NCBI GenBank assembly: GCA_003153505.1
Contig: PLZA01000019.1
Span: 4,076-68,075 of the forward strand
DNA: 64,000 bases
Origin: Candidatus Dormiibacterota bacterium
GTDB taxonomy: Bacteria > Chloroflexota > Dormibacteria > Aeolococcales > Aeolococcaceae
Direction: 5' to 3'
Under the pieces are notes generated by a model. That model did not search any database, had not been told where the DNA came from, and saw nothing but the letters and a program-made list of their open reading frames with translations. Every line of letters starts with the position of its first letter. The first letter of the stretch is position 1. The position numbers were made by a program, and so were the translations under genes. Shown here piece by piece: positions 16,330 to 24,291 of this stretch.

Positions 16330-17390
16330 ACTCCCTGCTCCGCCGCTTCACGTTCGTGCGTCACGGGCTGTTCTTCCTCGGGCTCGCTGTCGTGTTGCTG
16401 ATCCTCACGTCCTTCGTCTTTGACTCGTATACGAATTACAACGTCACCGAGGTGGCGATCTTCGCAATCTCGGCGGCCGGACTCACGGTCCTCACCGGCA
16501 TCAACGGCCAGGTTTCACTCGGTCACGGTGCGCTGATGATGATCGGTGCCTACACGACATCGGTGCTGCTCACCTGGCATCCCGACCTGCCACTCGTCCT
16601 GATGCTCATCGCCTCCATCGTCAGCACCGGAATCGCCGGTGCGATTGTCGGCATCGCTGGAGCACGCTTGCGCGGACCGTACCTTGCCGGCGCGACGCTC
16701 GCGCTGGCCGTCGCGCTCCCGCAAGTCCCGTCGCATTTCGCCAGCGTCTTCGGCGGCAACCAGGGGTTGAGCGTGTCGCCACCGACGCCGCCCGCCTTCC
16801 TCGGCACCAGTTTCGCGCCAGAACAATGGCTGGCCTGGATCACGCTGGCAGCCGCGGTGATCACGTTCTTCGTGCTGGCGAACCTGGTTCGGAGCGCGAC
16901 CGGGAGACGGTTCCGGATGGTGCGTGACAATGAGGTGGCCGCTCGCCTGTCGGGGATTGATGTCGCCCGCACTCAGGTGCTGGCGTTTGTGGTCAGCGCC
17001 GCGTGCGCCGGCCTCGCCGGGTCGCTCTTCGCATACTGGGTGACCGTCACGTCGCCGAGCGGTTTCACGCTCAACCTCTCGTTGTCGCTGCTCACGGCAA
17101 TCGTCATCGGGGGGCTGGGCAGTCTCAGCGGTGCGGTGCTCGGCTCCTTCATCGTGGTGTACTTGCCGGTCTGGACCGGTGGCTTCGCCAGCAGCCTCAA
17201 TCTGTCGAGCAATATCGCCAACAACGTGCCGCTCGCCATCTACGGCGTCGTCCTGATCGTCGCGATCCTCGTCTTCCCGCGCGGGGTCGCTGGGGGAGTG
17301 GCGTCGATCGTTCACGGGGTCCGGCGCGCGGCCGGCTCGAACCGCCGCGCCGGTGTCCTGCCTGCCGCCCCGCAGGCGCCTGCTCAATGA
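16326..17390 (+). CDS. livM: Branched-chain amino acid-type ABC permease
   Basis: 354 residues, about ten helices. GQVSLGHGALMMIGAY and RFRMVRDNEVAARLSGIDVARTQVLAFVVSAACAGLAGSLF are the LivM hallmarks, and GGLGSLSGAVLGSFIVVYLP follows. A poorly conserved Ala/Pro-rich tail ends the protein. The binding-protein gene starts 40 bases downstream with its own AAGGAG. Confidence 0.9.
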   Translation: MNSLLRRFTFVRHGLFFLGLAVVLLILTSFVFDSYTNYNVTEVAIFAISAAGLTVLTGINGQVSLGHGALMMIGAYTTSVLLTWHPDLPLVLMLIASIVSTGIAGAIVGIAGARLRGPYLAGATLALAVALPQVPSHFASVFGGNQGLSVSPPTPPAFLGTSFAPEQWLAWITLAAAVITFFVLANLVRSATGRRFRMVRDNEVAARLSGIDVARTQVLAFVVSAACAGLAGSLFAYWVTVTSPSGFTLNLSLSLLTAIVIGGLGSLSGAVLGSFIVVYLPVWTGGFASSLNLSSNIANNVPLAIYGVVLIVAILVFPRGVAGGVASIVHGVRRAAGSNRRAGVLPAAPQAPAQ

Positions 17391-17429
17391 GTCCAGCAAT
17401 CGGAATCCGCACACAGAAGGAGCACGCGC

Positions 17430-18773
17430 ATGCGACCACCATTCGGTAGATCGAGAACCCTCGCCATTGCCGCCGTGGGAGGGACGGCGGTGCTGCTGAC
17501 CGCCGCATGCGGCAGTTCCTCGGGGACGTCCAACAGCGCCTCGGCGCCGGGGGTCACGGCGACCACCGTCACCATCGGCAGCACGCAGCCCCTGACCGGC
17601 CCGGCAGCGCCTGGATACTCGGAGATCGCGCCCGCAGCCAATGCGTACTTCAAGTACGTCAACGCACATGGCGGCGTCAACGGTCGGAAGATCACGTACA
17701 CGTACCTGGACGATCAGTACAACCCGACGAGCACCGCGACCCAGACCCGCAAGCTCGTCCTCCAGGACCACGTGTTCGCGATGTTCCAGGCGCTCGGGAC
17801 CCCAACCCACCTCTCAGTGGTGAGCTATCTCAACTCCGAGCATGTGCCCGACCTGTTCGTGGCATCTGGATGCAACTGCTGGAACAACGCATCACAGTAC
17901 CCGGACACCTTCGGATGGCAACCCAACTACACGATCGAGGGCAAGGTCCTCGGGCAGTACATCGTGCAGAACTTCCCGAGCAAGAAGATCGGCTTCTTCC
18001 TGCAGGGACCGAACGACGAGTTCGGCGCCGATGGATTGGCGGGAGTCATGGACTCGCTGCAGGGCAAGGGGCTCTCGGTCGACTCGACGCCGGCGTACTA
18101 CACACCGACTGCTGCCGGAGCCATGGCGGTCGGCGCGGCGATTGCTGGTCTGCAGGCGCAGGGGGTCCAGGTCATCGTGAGCTTCTCGGTCCCGCTGTTC
18201 ACCGCGGTCGCGGAGGCGAGTGCGGCCGGGCTCAACTATCACCCGCAGTTCGTGGTGAGCAACGTGGGGTCGGATCCGCCGACGCTCTCCGCCATCCTGA
18301 CCGGTGGTGCTCTCGGCAAGAAGCTCCCCGCGGGGCTGATCGCCGGCACCATCAGTGACACCTATCTGCCGGTCCTGACCGCCTCCAGCAATCCGTGGGT
18401 CACGCTCTTCCAGAGCATCAAGGCAACGTACGCGCCGTCACTCCCATGGGACGGCAACGTCGAGTACGGCATGGCCGAGGCGTACACGTTCGTCCAGGCG
18501 CTGAAGGCGGCCGGCCAGAATCCCACCCGCGCGAGCATGGTCGCGGCGGTGGAGAGCAGTCGCTGGACTGACGGTCCCGGCCTGACGCCCTATGCGTATT
18601 CGTCGAGCGATCACAACGGGTACACCGGCGTGCAGATGGTCACCGTCGGTGCGGATGGCACGCTCACGACGCTCGGCCCGGTGGAGACCACCGACGACAC
18701 GCCGACGGGCGCGATCGTGACGTACTCGGGCACGGCATCCACGCCGCCGACGAACGGTATCCCCAGCGACTGA
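17430..18773 (+). CDS. Substrate-binding lipoprotein of the Liv-type importer
   Basis: 447 residues. A lipoprotein signal ends at Cys27 (LLTAACGSS). The mature part is a periplasmic-binding-protein type I fold: TIGSTQPLTGPAAPGYSEIAPAANAYFKYVNAHGGVNGRKI is the start of the first lobe, as in ANL-type receptors. It has extra Cys residues in ASGCNCWNN. As last gene of the livGFHM cluster it supplies specificity; the ligand may be an amino acid or an unrelated small acid, as many actinobacterial members are unassigned. Confidence 0.9.
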   Translation: MRPPFGRSRTLAIAAVGGTAVLLTAACGSSSGTSNSASAPGVTATTVTIGSTQPLTGPAAPGYSEIAPAANAYFKYVNAHGGVNGRKITYTYLDDQYNPTSTATQTRKLVLQDHVFAMFQALGTPTHLSVVSYLNSEHVPDLFVASGCNCWNNASQYPDTFGWQPNYTIEGKVLGQYIVQNFPSKKIGFFLQGPNDEFGADGLAGVMDSLQGKGLSVDSTPAYYTPTAAGAMAVGAAIAGLQAQGVQVIVSFSVPLFTAVAEASAAGLNYHPQFVVSNVGSDPPTLSAILTGGALGKKLPAGLIAGTISDTYLPVLTASSNPWVTLFQSIKATYAPSLPWDGNVEYGMAEAYTFVQALKAAGQNPTRASMVAAVESSRWTDGPGLTPYAYSSSDHNGYTGVQMVTVGADGTLTTLGPVETTDDTPTGAIVTYSGTASTPPTNGIPSD

Positions 18774-18784
18774 GGTGCAGTCTC

Positions 18785-18816
18785 GAGGGGTCGCGAGGCG
18801 TGACTCGCGGCCCCTC
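18785..18816. terminator. Hairpin terminator between convergent genes
   Basis: GAGGGGtCGCGA, eight-base loop, TCGCGgCCCCTC: an 11-pair stem with one mismatch, placed between the ends of the importer operon and the leftward small membrane gene. No T-run is seen, so it probably acts in both directions or needs Rho. Confidence 0.55.
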
Positions 18817-18822
18817 CGCGGA

Positions 18823-18987
18823 TCAGTCTGGTGGCTTCCGGCTCTTGAGCTTGCGGTGCACCGACATGTACGTCCGCCCTCGGTAGCGGCTGTCCGGTCG
18901 CGGCCGTGTGGGTGGCAGCCGGATGCCCCACAGGATCAGCGCCCCCACGCCGATGCCGAGAATGAGCAGCAGATAGACGCCGACCAT
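18823..18987 (-). CDS. 54-residue single-helix membrane protein
   Basis: From ATG 18987: MVGVYLLLILGIGVGALILWG forms one membrane helix, followed by a strongly basic cytoplasmic tail (RYRGRTYMSVHRKLKSRKPPD). No family is recognised. The composition and the flanking hairpin support a real small gene. Confidence 0.5.
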   Translation of the reverse strand: MVGVYLLLILGIGVGALILWGIRLPPTRPRPDSRYRGRTYMSVHRKLKSRKPPD

Positions 18988-19027
18988 GCGTCGAGTGTAT
19001 GCCGGGTGAGCAGGCGCTCCTGAGGAT

Positions 19028-19055
19028 TTGACAGCACGACGGCTCGCGATATATC
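19028..19055 (+). promoter_or_regulatory. Promoter of the ABC exporter operon, near-leaderless
   Basis: TTGACA at 19028-19033 and TATATC at 19050-19055, 16-base spacer. The ATG of the ATPase gene lies ten bases after the -10 and has no Shine-Dalgarno, so the transcript is probably leaderless. Confidence 0.6.
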
Positions 19056-19065
19056 GTCTCAGCAG

Positions 19066-20013
19066 ATGCAAGCCACCGTCATTCGCACCGCGGAGCTCAC
19101 CAAGATCTACTCCGGGACGGTGAGGGCGGTCGACGGACTGGATCTCACGGTCTTCCAGGGTGAGATCTTCGGGCTCCTCGGACCCAACGGGGCCGGCAAG
19201 ACCACGACGGCGAGCATCCTCACCACCCGCACCATCCCGACCCACGGTCGCGCGCTCGTCGGCGAGATCGACGTGGTCGCGCATCCGGCCGTCGCCAAAC
19301 AATTGATCGGTGTGGTGCCCCAGACGAACACGCTCGACCGCGCACTGACGGTCTGGGAGAACCTGTATTTCCACGGCCGGTTCTTCGGGATGGGGTCGCG
19401 CGCCTCGCGCGAAGCGGCCGACGAGATGCTCGTCCGGTTTCGCCTCACCGAGCGGGCCAGGGCGCCGGTCATGGCACTTTCCGGCGGTCTCGCCCAGCGG
19501 TTGATGGTGGCGCGCGCGATCCTGCACAAGCCCGCGGTCCTCTTTCTCGACGAGCCGACGGCCGGCCTCGACCCCCAGAGCCGGATTGCGCTCTGGGAGA
19601 TCCTCGGCGAGCTGCATACGGGTGGCCAGACCGTGCTGCTCACCACCCACAACATGGAGGAGGCCGACAGCCTGTGCGACCGGATCGGGATCATGGATCA
19701 CGGCAGGATTCTTGCCCTGGATACACCGGCTCGCCTCAAAGCGACGATCGGCGCCGACACACTGGTCACGATCACCGCCGACGGTGACCTCGAGGCGCTC
19801 GCGGTCCGCATGCGCCAGGAGGTCGCGGGCGTCGAGTCCGCGGTGACGCGGAAGGGGACGGTCCAGCTCGCCGTGCGCGGTGGGGACAGGGTGCTCCTGC
19901 GGGTGATCGACAGCGCGGATCGCGGCGGGTTCGTGGTCCGCGACGTCCAGGTGGCCGAGCCGAACCTGGAGACGGTGTTCATCAACCTCACCGGCAAGGA
20001 GCTCCGCGAATGA
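19066..20013 (+). CDS. DrrA-type ABC exporter ATPase
   Basis: 315 residues: Walker A GPNGAGKTT, Q-loop VPQTNTLDRALTVWENLYFHGRFFGM, signature LSGGLAQRLMVARAIL, Walker B LFLDEPTAGLDPQSR, H-loop LLTTHNMEEAD, and a C-terminal regulatory domain (AVRMRQEV...PNLETVFINLTGKELRE) as in daunorubicin/antibiotic-type exporters. It overlaps the permease gene by ATGA. The exported molecule is unknown: lipid, polyketide or drug. Confidence 0.9.
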   Translation: MQATVIRTAELTKIYSGTVRAVDGLDLTVFQGEIFGLLGPNGAGKTTTASILTTRTIPTHGRALVGEIDVVAHPAVAKQLIGVVPQTNTLDRALTVWENLYFHGRFFGMGSRASREAADEMLVRFRLTERARAPVMALSGGLAQRLMVARAILHKPAVLFLDEPTAGLDPQSRIALWEILGELHTGGQTVLLTTHNMEEADSLCDRIGIMDHGRILALDTPARLKATIGADTLVTITADGDLEALAVRMRQEVAGVESAVTRKGTVQLAVRGGDRVLLRVIDSADRGGFVVRDVQVAEPNLETVFINLTGKELRE

Positions 20014-20849
20014 CCACGGTCACCACCGCGCTCACGTCGTCGCGGATCGCCTTCGGTGCGCTCCTGCTCCGCGACCTCGTGGTCTTGAAGAAGCGTCTTC
20101 GCGAGTTCATCCCCCGCACCGTGATCCAGCCGTTCCTGCTCTGCTTCGTCTTCCTCTACGTCTTCCCGACGATCGGCCAGGGGGTCGGCGGGGGCCGGGG
20201 TGGAGCAGGGGAGTCCGCGTTCGCGACGATTCTCGTCGCCGGCGTCGTCGGCCTCTCGATCATGTTCCAGGGAATCCAGGCGGTGGCGCTCCCGATGGTG
20301 CAGGAGTTCGGCTATACGAAGGAGATCGAGGATCGCGTGCTCGCGCCCCATCCGGTGTCGCTGGTGGCGATCGAGAAGGTGCTCTTCGGGGCGATCCAGG
20401 GCCTGCTCGCCGCGGCGATCGTGTTCCCGATTGCCGCGGTCGTCCATGCCGGCGGCGTGCATATCGACCTCCAGGTGCACTGGATCGAGCTGATCACGCT
20501 GATCCCGCTCGCGTGCGTCACCTGCTCGTCACTGGGCCTGACCTTCGGGACGATCTTCGATCCGCGCACGGTGCCCCTGCTCTTCGGGATCATCATCCTG
20601 CCGCTGACGTTCCTCGGCGGAACGTACTACTCCTGGACGACCCTCGCACCGGTGACGGTCGGTGGGTTCCACTGGTTGCAGGTGCTCGTCCTGGTGAATC
20701 CCCTCATCTACATCAACGAGGGAATGCGGGGTGCGCTCACGACGGCGCCCCACATGTCGCTCTGGATCGTCTACCCCGTGCTGCTCGGGTTCAGCGCGCT
20801 GTTCCTGTGGTCGGGGACGCGCAACTTCCGGCGGCGGGTGATCAGCTGA
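20010..20849 (+). CDS. ABC-2-type exporter permease (DrrB-like)
   Basis: 279 residues, six helices. DLVVLKKRLREFIPRTVIQPFLLCFVFLYVFPTIG precedes the first helix, and PLTFLGGTYYSWTTL plus NPLIYINEGMRGAL match the ABC-2 permease core. It partners the ATPase upstream. The gene end overlaps the end of the opposing DUF3054 gene by eight bases. Confidence 0.87.
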   Translation: MTTVTTALTSSRIAFGALLLRDLVVLKKRLREFIPRTVIQPFLLCFVFLYVFPTIGQGVGGGRGGAGESAFATILVAGVVGLSIMFQGIQAVALPMVQEFGYTKEIEDRVLAPHPVSLVAIEKVLFGAIQGLLAAAIVFPIAAVVHAGGVHIDLQVHWIELITLIPLACVTCSSLGLTFGTIFDPRTVPLLFGIIILPLTFLGGTYYSWTTLAPVTVGGFHWLQVLVLVNPLIYINEGMRGALTTAPHMSLWIVYPVLLGFSALFLWSGTRNFRRRVIS

Positions 20850-21240
20850 TTCGCGGCGTGGTCGACTCCCGGCTACGCACCCACACCAGGCCGTGGACGA
20901 ACAGGCGCCAGCCAAACGTGGTCAGGCCGATGAAGATATAGGCGACGATGATGAATGCGATCGGAGTGTCGCGATGCGTGACGGCTGCGCGGAGACCGAG
21001 TGCGATGGCGGTGCCACCAACCCAGGCGCAGGTGAGCATCACCCATCGATCGAGCGGTGACTTGTAAAGGCGTACGACCAGCGCAACGCCGAACCATCCG
21101 ACCACAAACGGCCAGAGGACGGTGACGTACCAGGTGATTCCTGAGGAGATGTCATGACTCGCCCGACCGAGAGCCACGAACAGCGCGAGGCAGACGGCGT
21201 CGACTCCGGCGGAGCAGGCGCGAGCGGTCCAAGGGCGCAT
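20842..21240 (-). CDS. DUF3054 membrane protein
   Basis: 132 residues, four hydrophobic segments. VDAVCLALFVALGRASHD at the start, WPFVVGWFGVAL in the middle and TFGWRLFVHGLVW near the end match DUF3054, a small actinobacterial membrane family of unknown role. Confidence 0.78.
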   Translation of the reverse strand: MRPWTARACSAGVDAVCLALFVALGRASHDISSGITWYVTVLWPFVVGWFGVALVVRLYKSPLDRWVMLTCAWVGGTAIALGLRAAVTHRDTPIAFIIVAYIFIGLTTFGWRLFVHGLVWVRSRESTTPRIS

Positions 21241-21558
21241 GACGCCGCGAAGATATCAGGCGGCGACGCTGCGGCGGACCATCAGGCACGCGTCCGGGTC
21301 AGCTACGACGCCGTTGCCGACGCCTATGTCGAGCGTGTCCACAACGAGCTTCGCCACAAGCCGCTCGATCGGGCGCTGCTCACCGCCTTCGCGGAGCACG
21401 TGCAGGATGGGTTCGGCCGCGGCGCGTCGGTGTGCGACGCCGGGTGCGGTCCCGGCCACGTGAGCGCGTTCCTGGCCACCCTCGGACTCACGGTCACCGG
21501 CATCGATCTCTCACCGGCGATGATCGAGGTGCAGACCAACCGGGCGTACGTGCTAGCG
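21241..21558 (+). pseudogene. Truncated class I methyltransferase
   Basis: In-frame sequence VRVSYDAVADAYVERVHNELRHKPLDRALLTAF, then motif I VCDAGCGPGHVSAFLATLG and motif II TGIDLSPAMIEV, is the N-terminal third of a SAM methyltransferase. Homology stops near 21548 and the remaining two-thirds (substrate part) is absent. The frame runs on through unrelated sequence and finally shares its stop with the leader peptide at 21732. No clear start or ribosome site was found. I read it as a remnant. Confidence 0.6.
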
Positions 21559-21607
21559 GCGTGTGAGCGGCGAGGTCCTGCTGCGAGCGCACGAGGACCG
21601 CAGAAAC

Positions 21608-21637
21608 TTGACTTCGGCGCTTGGGATTCCATACCAT
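21608..21637 (+). promoter_or_regulatory. Promoter for leader peptide and sulfurtransferase
   Basis: TTGACT at 21608-21613 and TACCAT at 21632-21637 with an 18-base spacer. The leader ATG at 21649 lies 11 bases after the -10, consistent with a leaderless or almost leaderless transcript. Confidence 0.5.
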
Positions 21638-21648
21638 CGGCGCCACAC

Positions 21649-21732
21649 ATGGACGAGACACCGCGGCTGACGCGCCGCCGCTGGCTCGACTGGGGACGCA
21701 ACCGGTCTGACAGGGCAAGCTGTCCGGCGTAG
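21649..21732 (+). CDS. Putative cis-regulatory leader peptide of sulfur metabolism type
   Basis: 27 residues: MDETPRLTRRRW, then LDWGRNRSDRASCPA. Actinobacterial leader peptides before sulfur-assimilation genes typically read LxxRRxxDxxRxxSxxCP and end soon after the Cys; this matches closely. In mycobacteria, leaderless uORFs with Cys codons attenuate downstream sulfurtransferase genes according to Cys supply. Small alternative hairpins surround the Cys codon (GACAG/CTGTC) and the following 60 bases. The downstream gene is a thiosulfate sulfurtransferase, as expected. The assignment rests on pattern memory, not a search. Confidence 0.65.
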   Translation: MDETPRLTRRRWLDWGRNRSDRASCPA

Positions 21733-21841
21733 GCCTCGTGAAGTCCGGGAACGCGACGGTGCAGCGTCCGCGTCCGACATCTCGCAACCGTGCGGCCAGT
21801 CGCCGCTCAGGAACAGCCAACATCAACAGGAGCAATTCCTC

Positions 21842-22711
21842 ATGACCGAATACGCCCATCCAGAGGTCCTGGTCACCACCGAGTGGCTGGCCGGTCACCT
21901 CACCGACCCGCAGGTGCGGGTGCTCGAAGTCGACTACGACCCGTCGGCCTCGTACGAGCTGGGGCACATTCCCGGCGCGGCCCTGGTCGACTGGAAGCGC
22001 GACATCAACGACACCGTCCGCCGTGACATCCTCTCCAGGGAGCAGTTCGAGCAACTCGTCTCGCGGGTCGGGGCGACCCCCGAGACCACGCTCGTCCTCT
22101 ACGGCGACTTCCGGAACTGGTTCGCGGCGTTCGCATTCTGGACCTTCAGGATCTATGGCCACGCCGACATCCGTCTGCTCAACGGCGGGCGTCGCAAGTG
22201 GATCGATGAGGGGCGCGAAGTCACCGAGGATACCCCATCGTTCACGGCCACCTCGTACAAGGCGGCCGAAGCCGACACCTCGATTCGCAGCTTCCGAGGC
22301 GACGTCGAGAAGTCGCTTGGTGCCGAGGGCCGCGCACTCGTGGACGTGCGCTCGCCCGCGGAGTTCAAGGGCGAGATCTCCGCGCCCCCGGAGTACTCGA
22401 ATGAGGGCGCACAGCGCGCCGGACACATCCCTGGTGCCGCCAACATCCCCTGGGCACAGGCGATCCAGGACGACGATACGTTCAAGCCGGCTGACGCGCT
22501 CCGCGAGCTCTACGCCGCTCAGGGCGTGACCGATGACAAGTCGGTGATCACGTACTGCCGGATCGGAGAGCGCTCGTCGCACACCTGGTTCGTGCTCAGC
22601 TACCTGCTCGGCTTCCCTCGCGTGAGCAATTACGACGGATCGTGGAGCGAGTGGGGCAACTCGGTGGGCTTGCCGATCGAGAAGGAAGCCCGCGAGGCCG
22701 TCGCCGTCTGA
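21842..22711 (+). CDS. Thiosulfate sulfurtransferase (CysA/SseA type)
   Basis: 289 residues, two rhodanese domains. The N-terminal domain (inactive) ends about residue 125; the C-terminal domain carries the active loop CRIGERSSHTWF with Cys239. The CRxGERS loop is that of thiosulfate-specific enzymes. It transfers sulfane sulfur from thiosulfate to cyanide or thiols. A leader peptide precedes it, which suggests control by cysteine availability. The 3' end overlaps the opposing MFS gene by about 80 bases. Confidence 0.9.
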   Translation: MTEYAHPEVLVTTEWLAGHLTDPQVRVLEVDYDPSASYELGHIPGAALVDWKRDINDTVRRDILSREQFEQLVSRVGATPETTLVLYGDFRNWFAAFAFWTFRIYGHADIRLLNGGRRKWIDEGREVTEDTPSFTATSYKAAEADTSIRSFRGDVEKSLGAEGRALVDVRSPAEFKGEISAPPEYSNEGAQRAGHIPGAANIPWAQAIQDDDTFKPADALRELYAAQGVTDDKSVITYCRIGERSSHTWFVLSYLLGFPRVSNYDGSWSEWGNSVGLPIEKEAREAVAV

Positions 22712-23970
22712 TCTGAGACCAGCACCATTGGCGTCCCGGCGAGGATGACCTCGTCGGGGCGCCGCGGTCCGCGGCGGGAGGCGAGGGTGGCCGGGATGAA
22801 CGCCACAATCGATACGACCGCCGCACCGAGCACGAGCGCGGTCCAGCCGACCTGCTCGACCAGCGCGACCGCCGCGATGGCGCCGACGAGCATGCCCGCG
22901 TACAGCAGCAAGCGGATGAGGCCGTTGACCCTGCCGAGGACCTCGGCCGGAACCCGCTGCTGGAGGACAGTCTGCCCGCGGGTCTGGTAGAGCGCCGCCG
23001 ACGCGGTGCTGACAAACAGCAGCCCAAGAGCCGGGACCAGGCCGCCGACCAGGGCGAAGAGCCCGAGCGGGATCACCTCGATCAGGAAGCCCAGCGCAAC
23101 GCCGCGGGCGCCGATGGCGCGCGGGGTCCAGCGCAGAAGGACAACGCTTCCGGCAACGCCGCCGGCGCCGACCGCAGCGTACAGCCAGCCGACATCGGTC
23201 GCCTGTCCGAATCGCTCGGCCGCTGCGACGACGAGCACCGCCTGCAGCGCCGTGATTGCGGCGGCACTGCAGAAGAACGATGCGGCCAGGGAACGCAGCA
23301 TTGGGTCGCGAGCCACGACGGCAGCCGCACTGGTGCGGTCACCGGCGCGCCACGCGATGCGTTCGGCGGGAGCGACACGCAGCGAGAGGACGATCAGGCC
23401 GGCCATGCCGAAGGAGACCGCGTCTCCCCCAACCAGGACCTGCGGCTGGACGAACGGGAGCACGAGGGCCCCGATGACCGGAGCGACGAGCATGCTCGAT
23501 TCAAAGAGCCCGCTGTATAGGGCATTCACACGCAGCAAGCGGGGCGGCGACGTGACCCGTGGGATGCAGGCGCTGTACGCAGGCTGTGCGACCGATCCCA
23601 GGAACCCCGAGCAGGCAACCGCCACCAGGATCGCCCAGATCGTCCCGCTGTTGGCAAAGACGACGATGGCGGCGGTGAGGACGCATTGCGCGAGAGCAGC
23701 GCAGCCGGCCACCAGGCTCGGTCCGTAGCGATCGGCCAGCGTCCCACCGAGGGTGGGGCCCAACACCTTCGGGGCAAATCTCGCGAGGATGTAGAGCGCC
23801 GGCGCAACAGGCCGATGGGTGAGATTGAAGAGCAGGACGGCAAGCGCGACGACGGTCAGCCAGTCCCCGTAGGTCGAGATCCCGGCTGCCACGAGCAGTC
23901 GCGACGACCGATCGGCTTTCGGCAGCGTGCCCGCGGCTCGAGGAAAGAACCGGGCGGTATCGATCGGCAT
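22630..23970 (-). CDS. MFS exporter, paralogue 1 of a tandem pair
   Basis: 446 residues, 11-12 helices. LVAAGISTYGDWLTVVALAVLLFNLTH and RFAPKVLGPTLGGTLADRYGP (MFS loop 2-3 motif) place it with MFS_3/enterobactin-exporter-like proteins, as does LYQTRGQTVLQQRVPAEVLGRVNGL. It is a clear paralogue of the neighbouring protein at 24292-25437. ATG 23970 has AGGAG four to five bases upstream. A tiny ORF (24083-24109) and a hairpin lie just upstream. The C-terminus runs into the opposing sulfurtransferase gene. Confidence 0.85.
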   Translation of the reverse strand: MPIDTARFFPRAAGTLPKADRSSRLLVAAGISTYGDWLTVVALAVLLFNLTHRPVAPALYILARFAPKVLGPTLGGTLADRYGPSLVAGCAALAQCVLTAAIVVFANSGTIWAILVAVACSGFLGSVAQPAYSACIPRVTSPPRLLRVNALYSGLFESSMLVAPVIGALVLPFVQPQVLVGGDAVSFGMAGLIVLSLRVAPAERIAWRAGDRTSAAAVVARDPMLRSLAASFFCSAAAITALQAVLVVAAAERFGQATDVGWLYAAVGAGGVAGSVVLLRWTPRAIGARGVALGFLIEVIPLGLFALVGGLVPALGLLFVSTASAALYQTRGQTVLQQRVPAEVLGRVNGLIRLLLYAGMLVGAIAAVALVEQVGWTALVLGAAVVSIVAFIPATLASRRGPRRPDEVILAGTPMVLVSDQTATASRASFSIGKPTELPHSLHDPS

Positions 23971-24001
23971 CTCACTCCTGGGGCGGGAACGGGAAACGAG
24001 C

Positions 24002-24033
24002 GCGACGCCGTGGGCTCAGACCCACGACGTCGC
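24002..24033 (-). promoter_or_regulatory. Long hairpin between the micro-ORF and MFS paralogue 1
   Basis: GCGACG(c)CGTGGG, loop ctcaga, CCCACG(a)CGTCGC: 12 pairs with one mismatch. It lies 32 bases before the exporter ATG and 50 bases after the micro-ORF stop. No T-run follows on either strand. It could attenuate read-through from the peptide frame into the exporter, or stabilise the RNA. Confidence 0.5.
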
Positions 24034-24082
24034 ACCAACGGATTCAGAACCCCCGGGCGCCCCGGGGATCACCAGCTGAGGA

Positions 24083-24109
24083 TCAGCCCCAGCCCGCGCC
24101 TTCTGCCAT
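24083..24109 (-). CDS. Eight-residue micro-ORF ending in Trp-Gly
   Basis: The frame encodes MAEGAGWG. GGAGG lies five bases before ATG 24109; an in-frame ATG at 24121 would give MEAEMAEGAGWG but would overlap the ribosome site. It sits between the two MFS exporters on the same strand. The other micro-ORF at 25724-25759 ends the same way and stands before the other exporter. Role unknown: a leader for translation-dependent control of the efflux pump, or a minimal secreted-peptide precursor. Confidence 0.4.
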   Translation of the reverse strand: MAEGAGWG

Positions 24110-24291
24110 TTCCGCCTCCATGGATACCGCCGGCACCAACTCCTCGCCACATCGATGGCAAGGTTGGCGCCCAGAGCGTGCCGCCTTGACGCTCGCCACG
24201 TTCGCGGTGCTTGGCCTGGGTTAACAAGCGTTGTCCACATCTGCACAAATCTTTGCGAGTGTTCCCAGCATGCTGACAAACCGCGGGCACA

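Noticed and set aside
21733-21841. Possible riboswitch between leader peptide and sulfurtransferase
   Set aside because: Hairpins are present, but I could not match SAM, SAH, cobalamin or other known consensus elements; attenuation by the leader peptide explains the region more simply.
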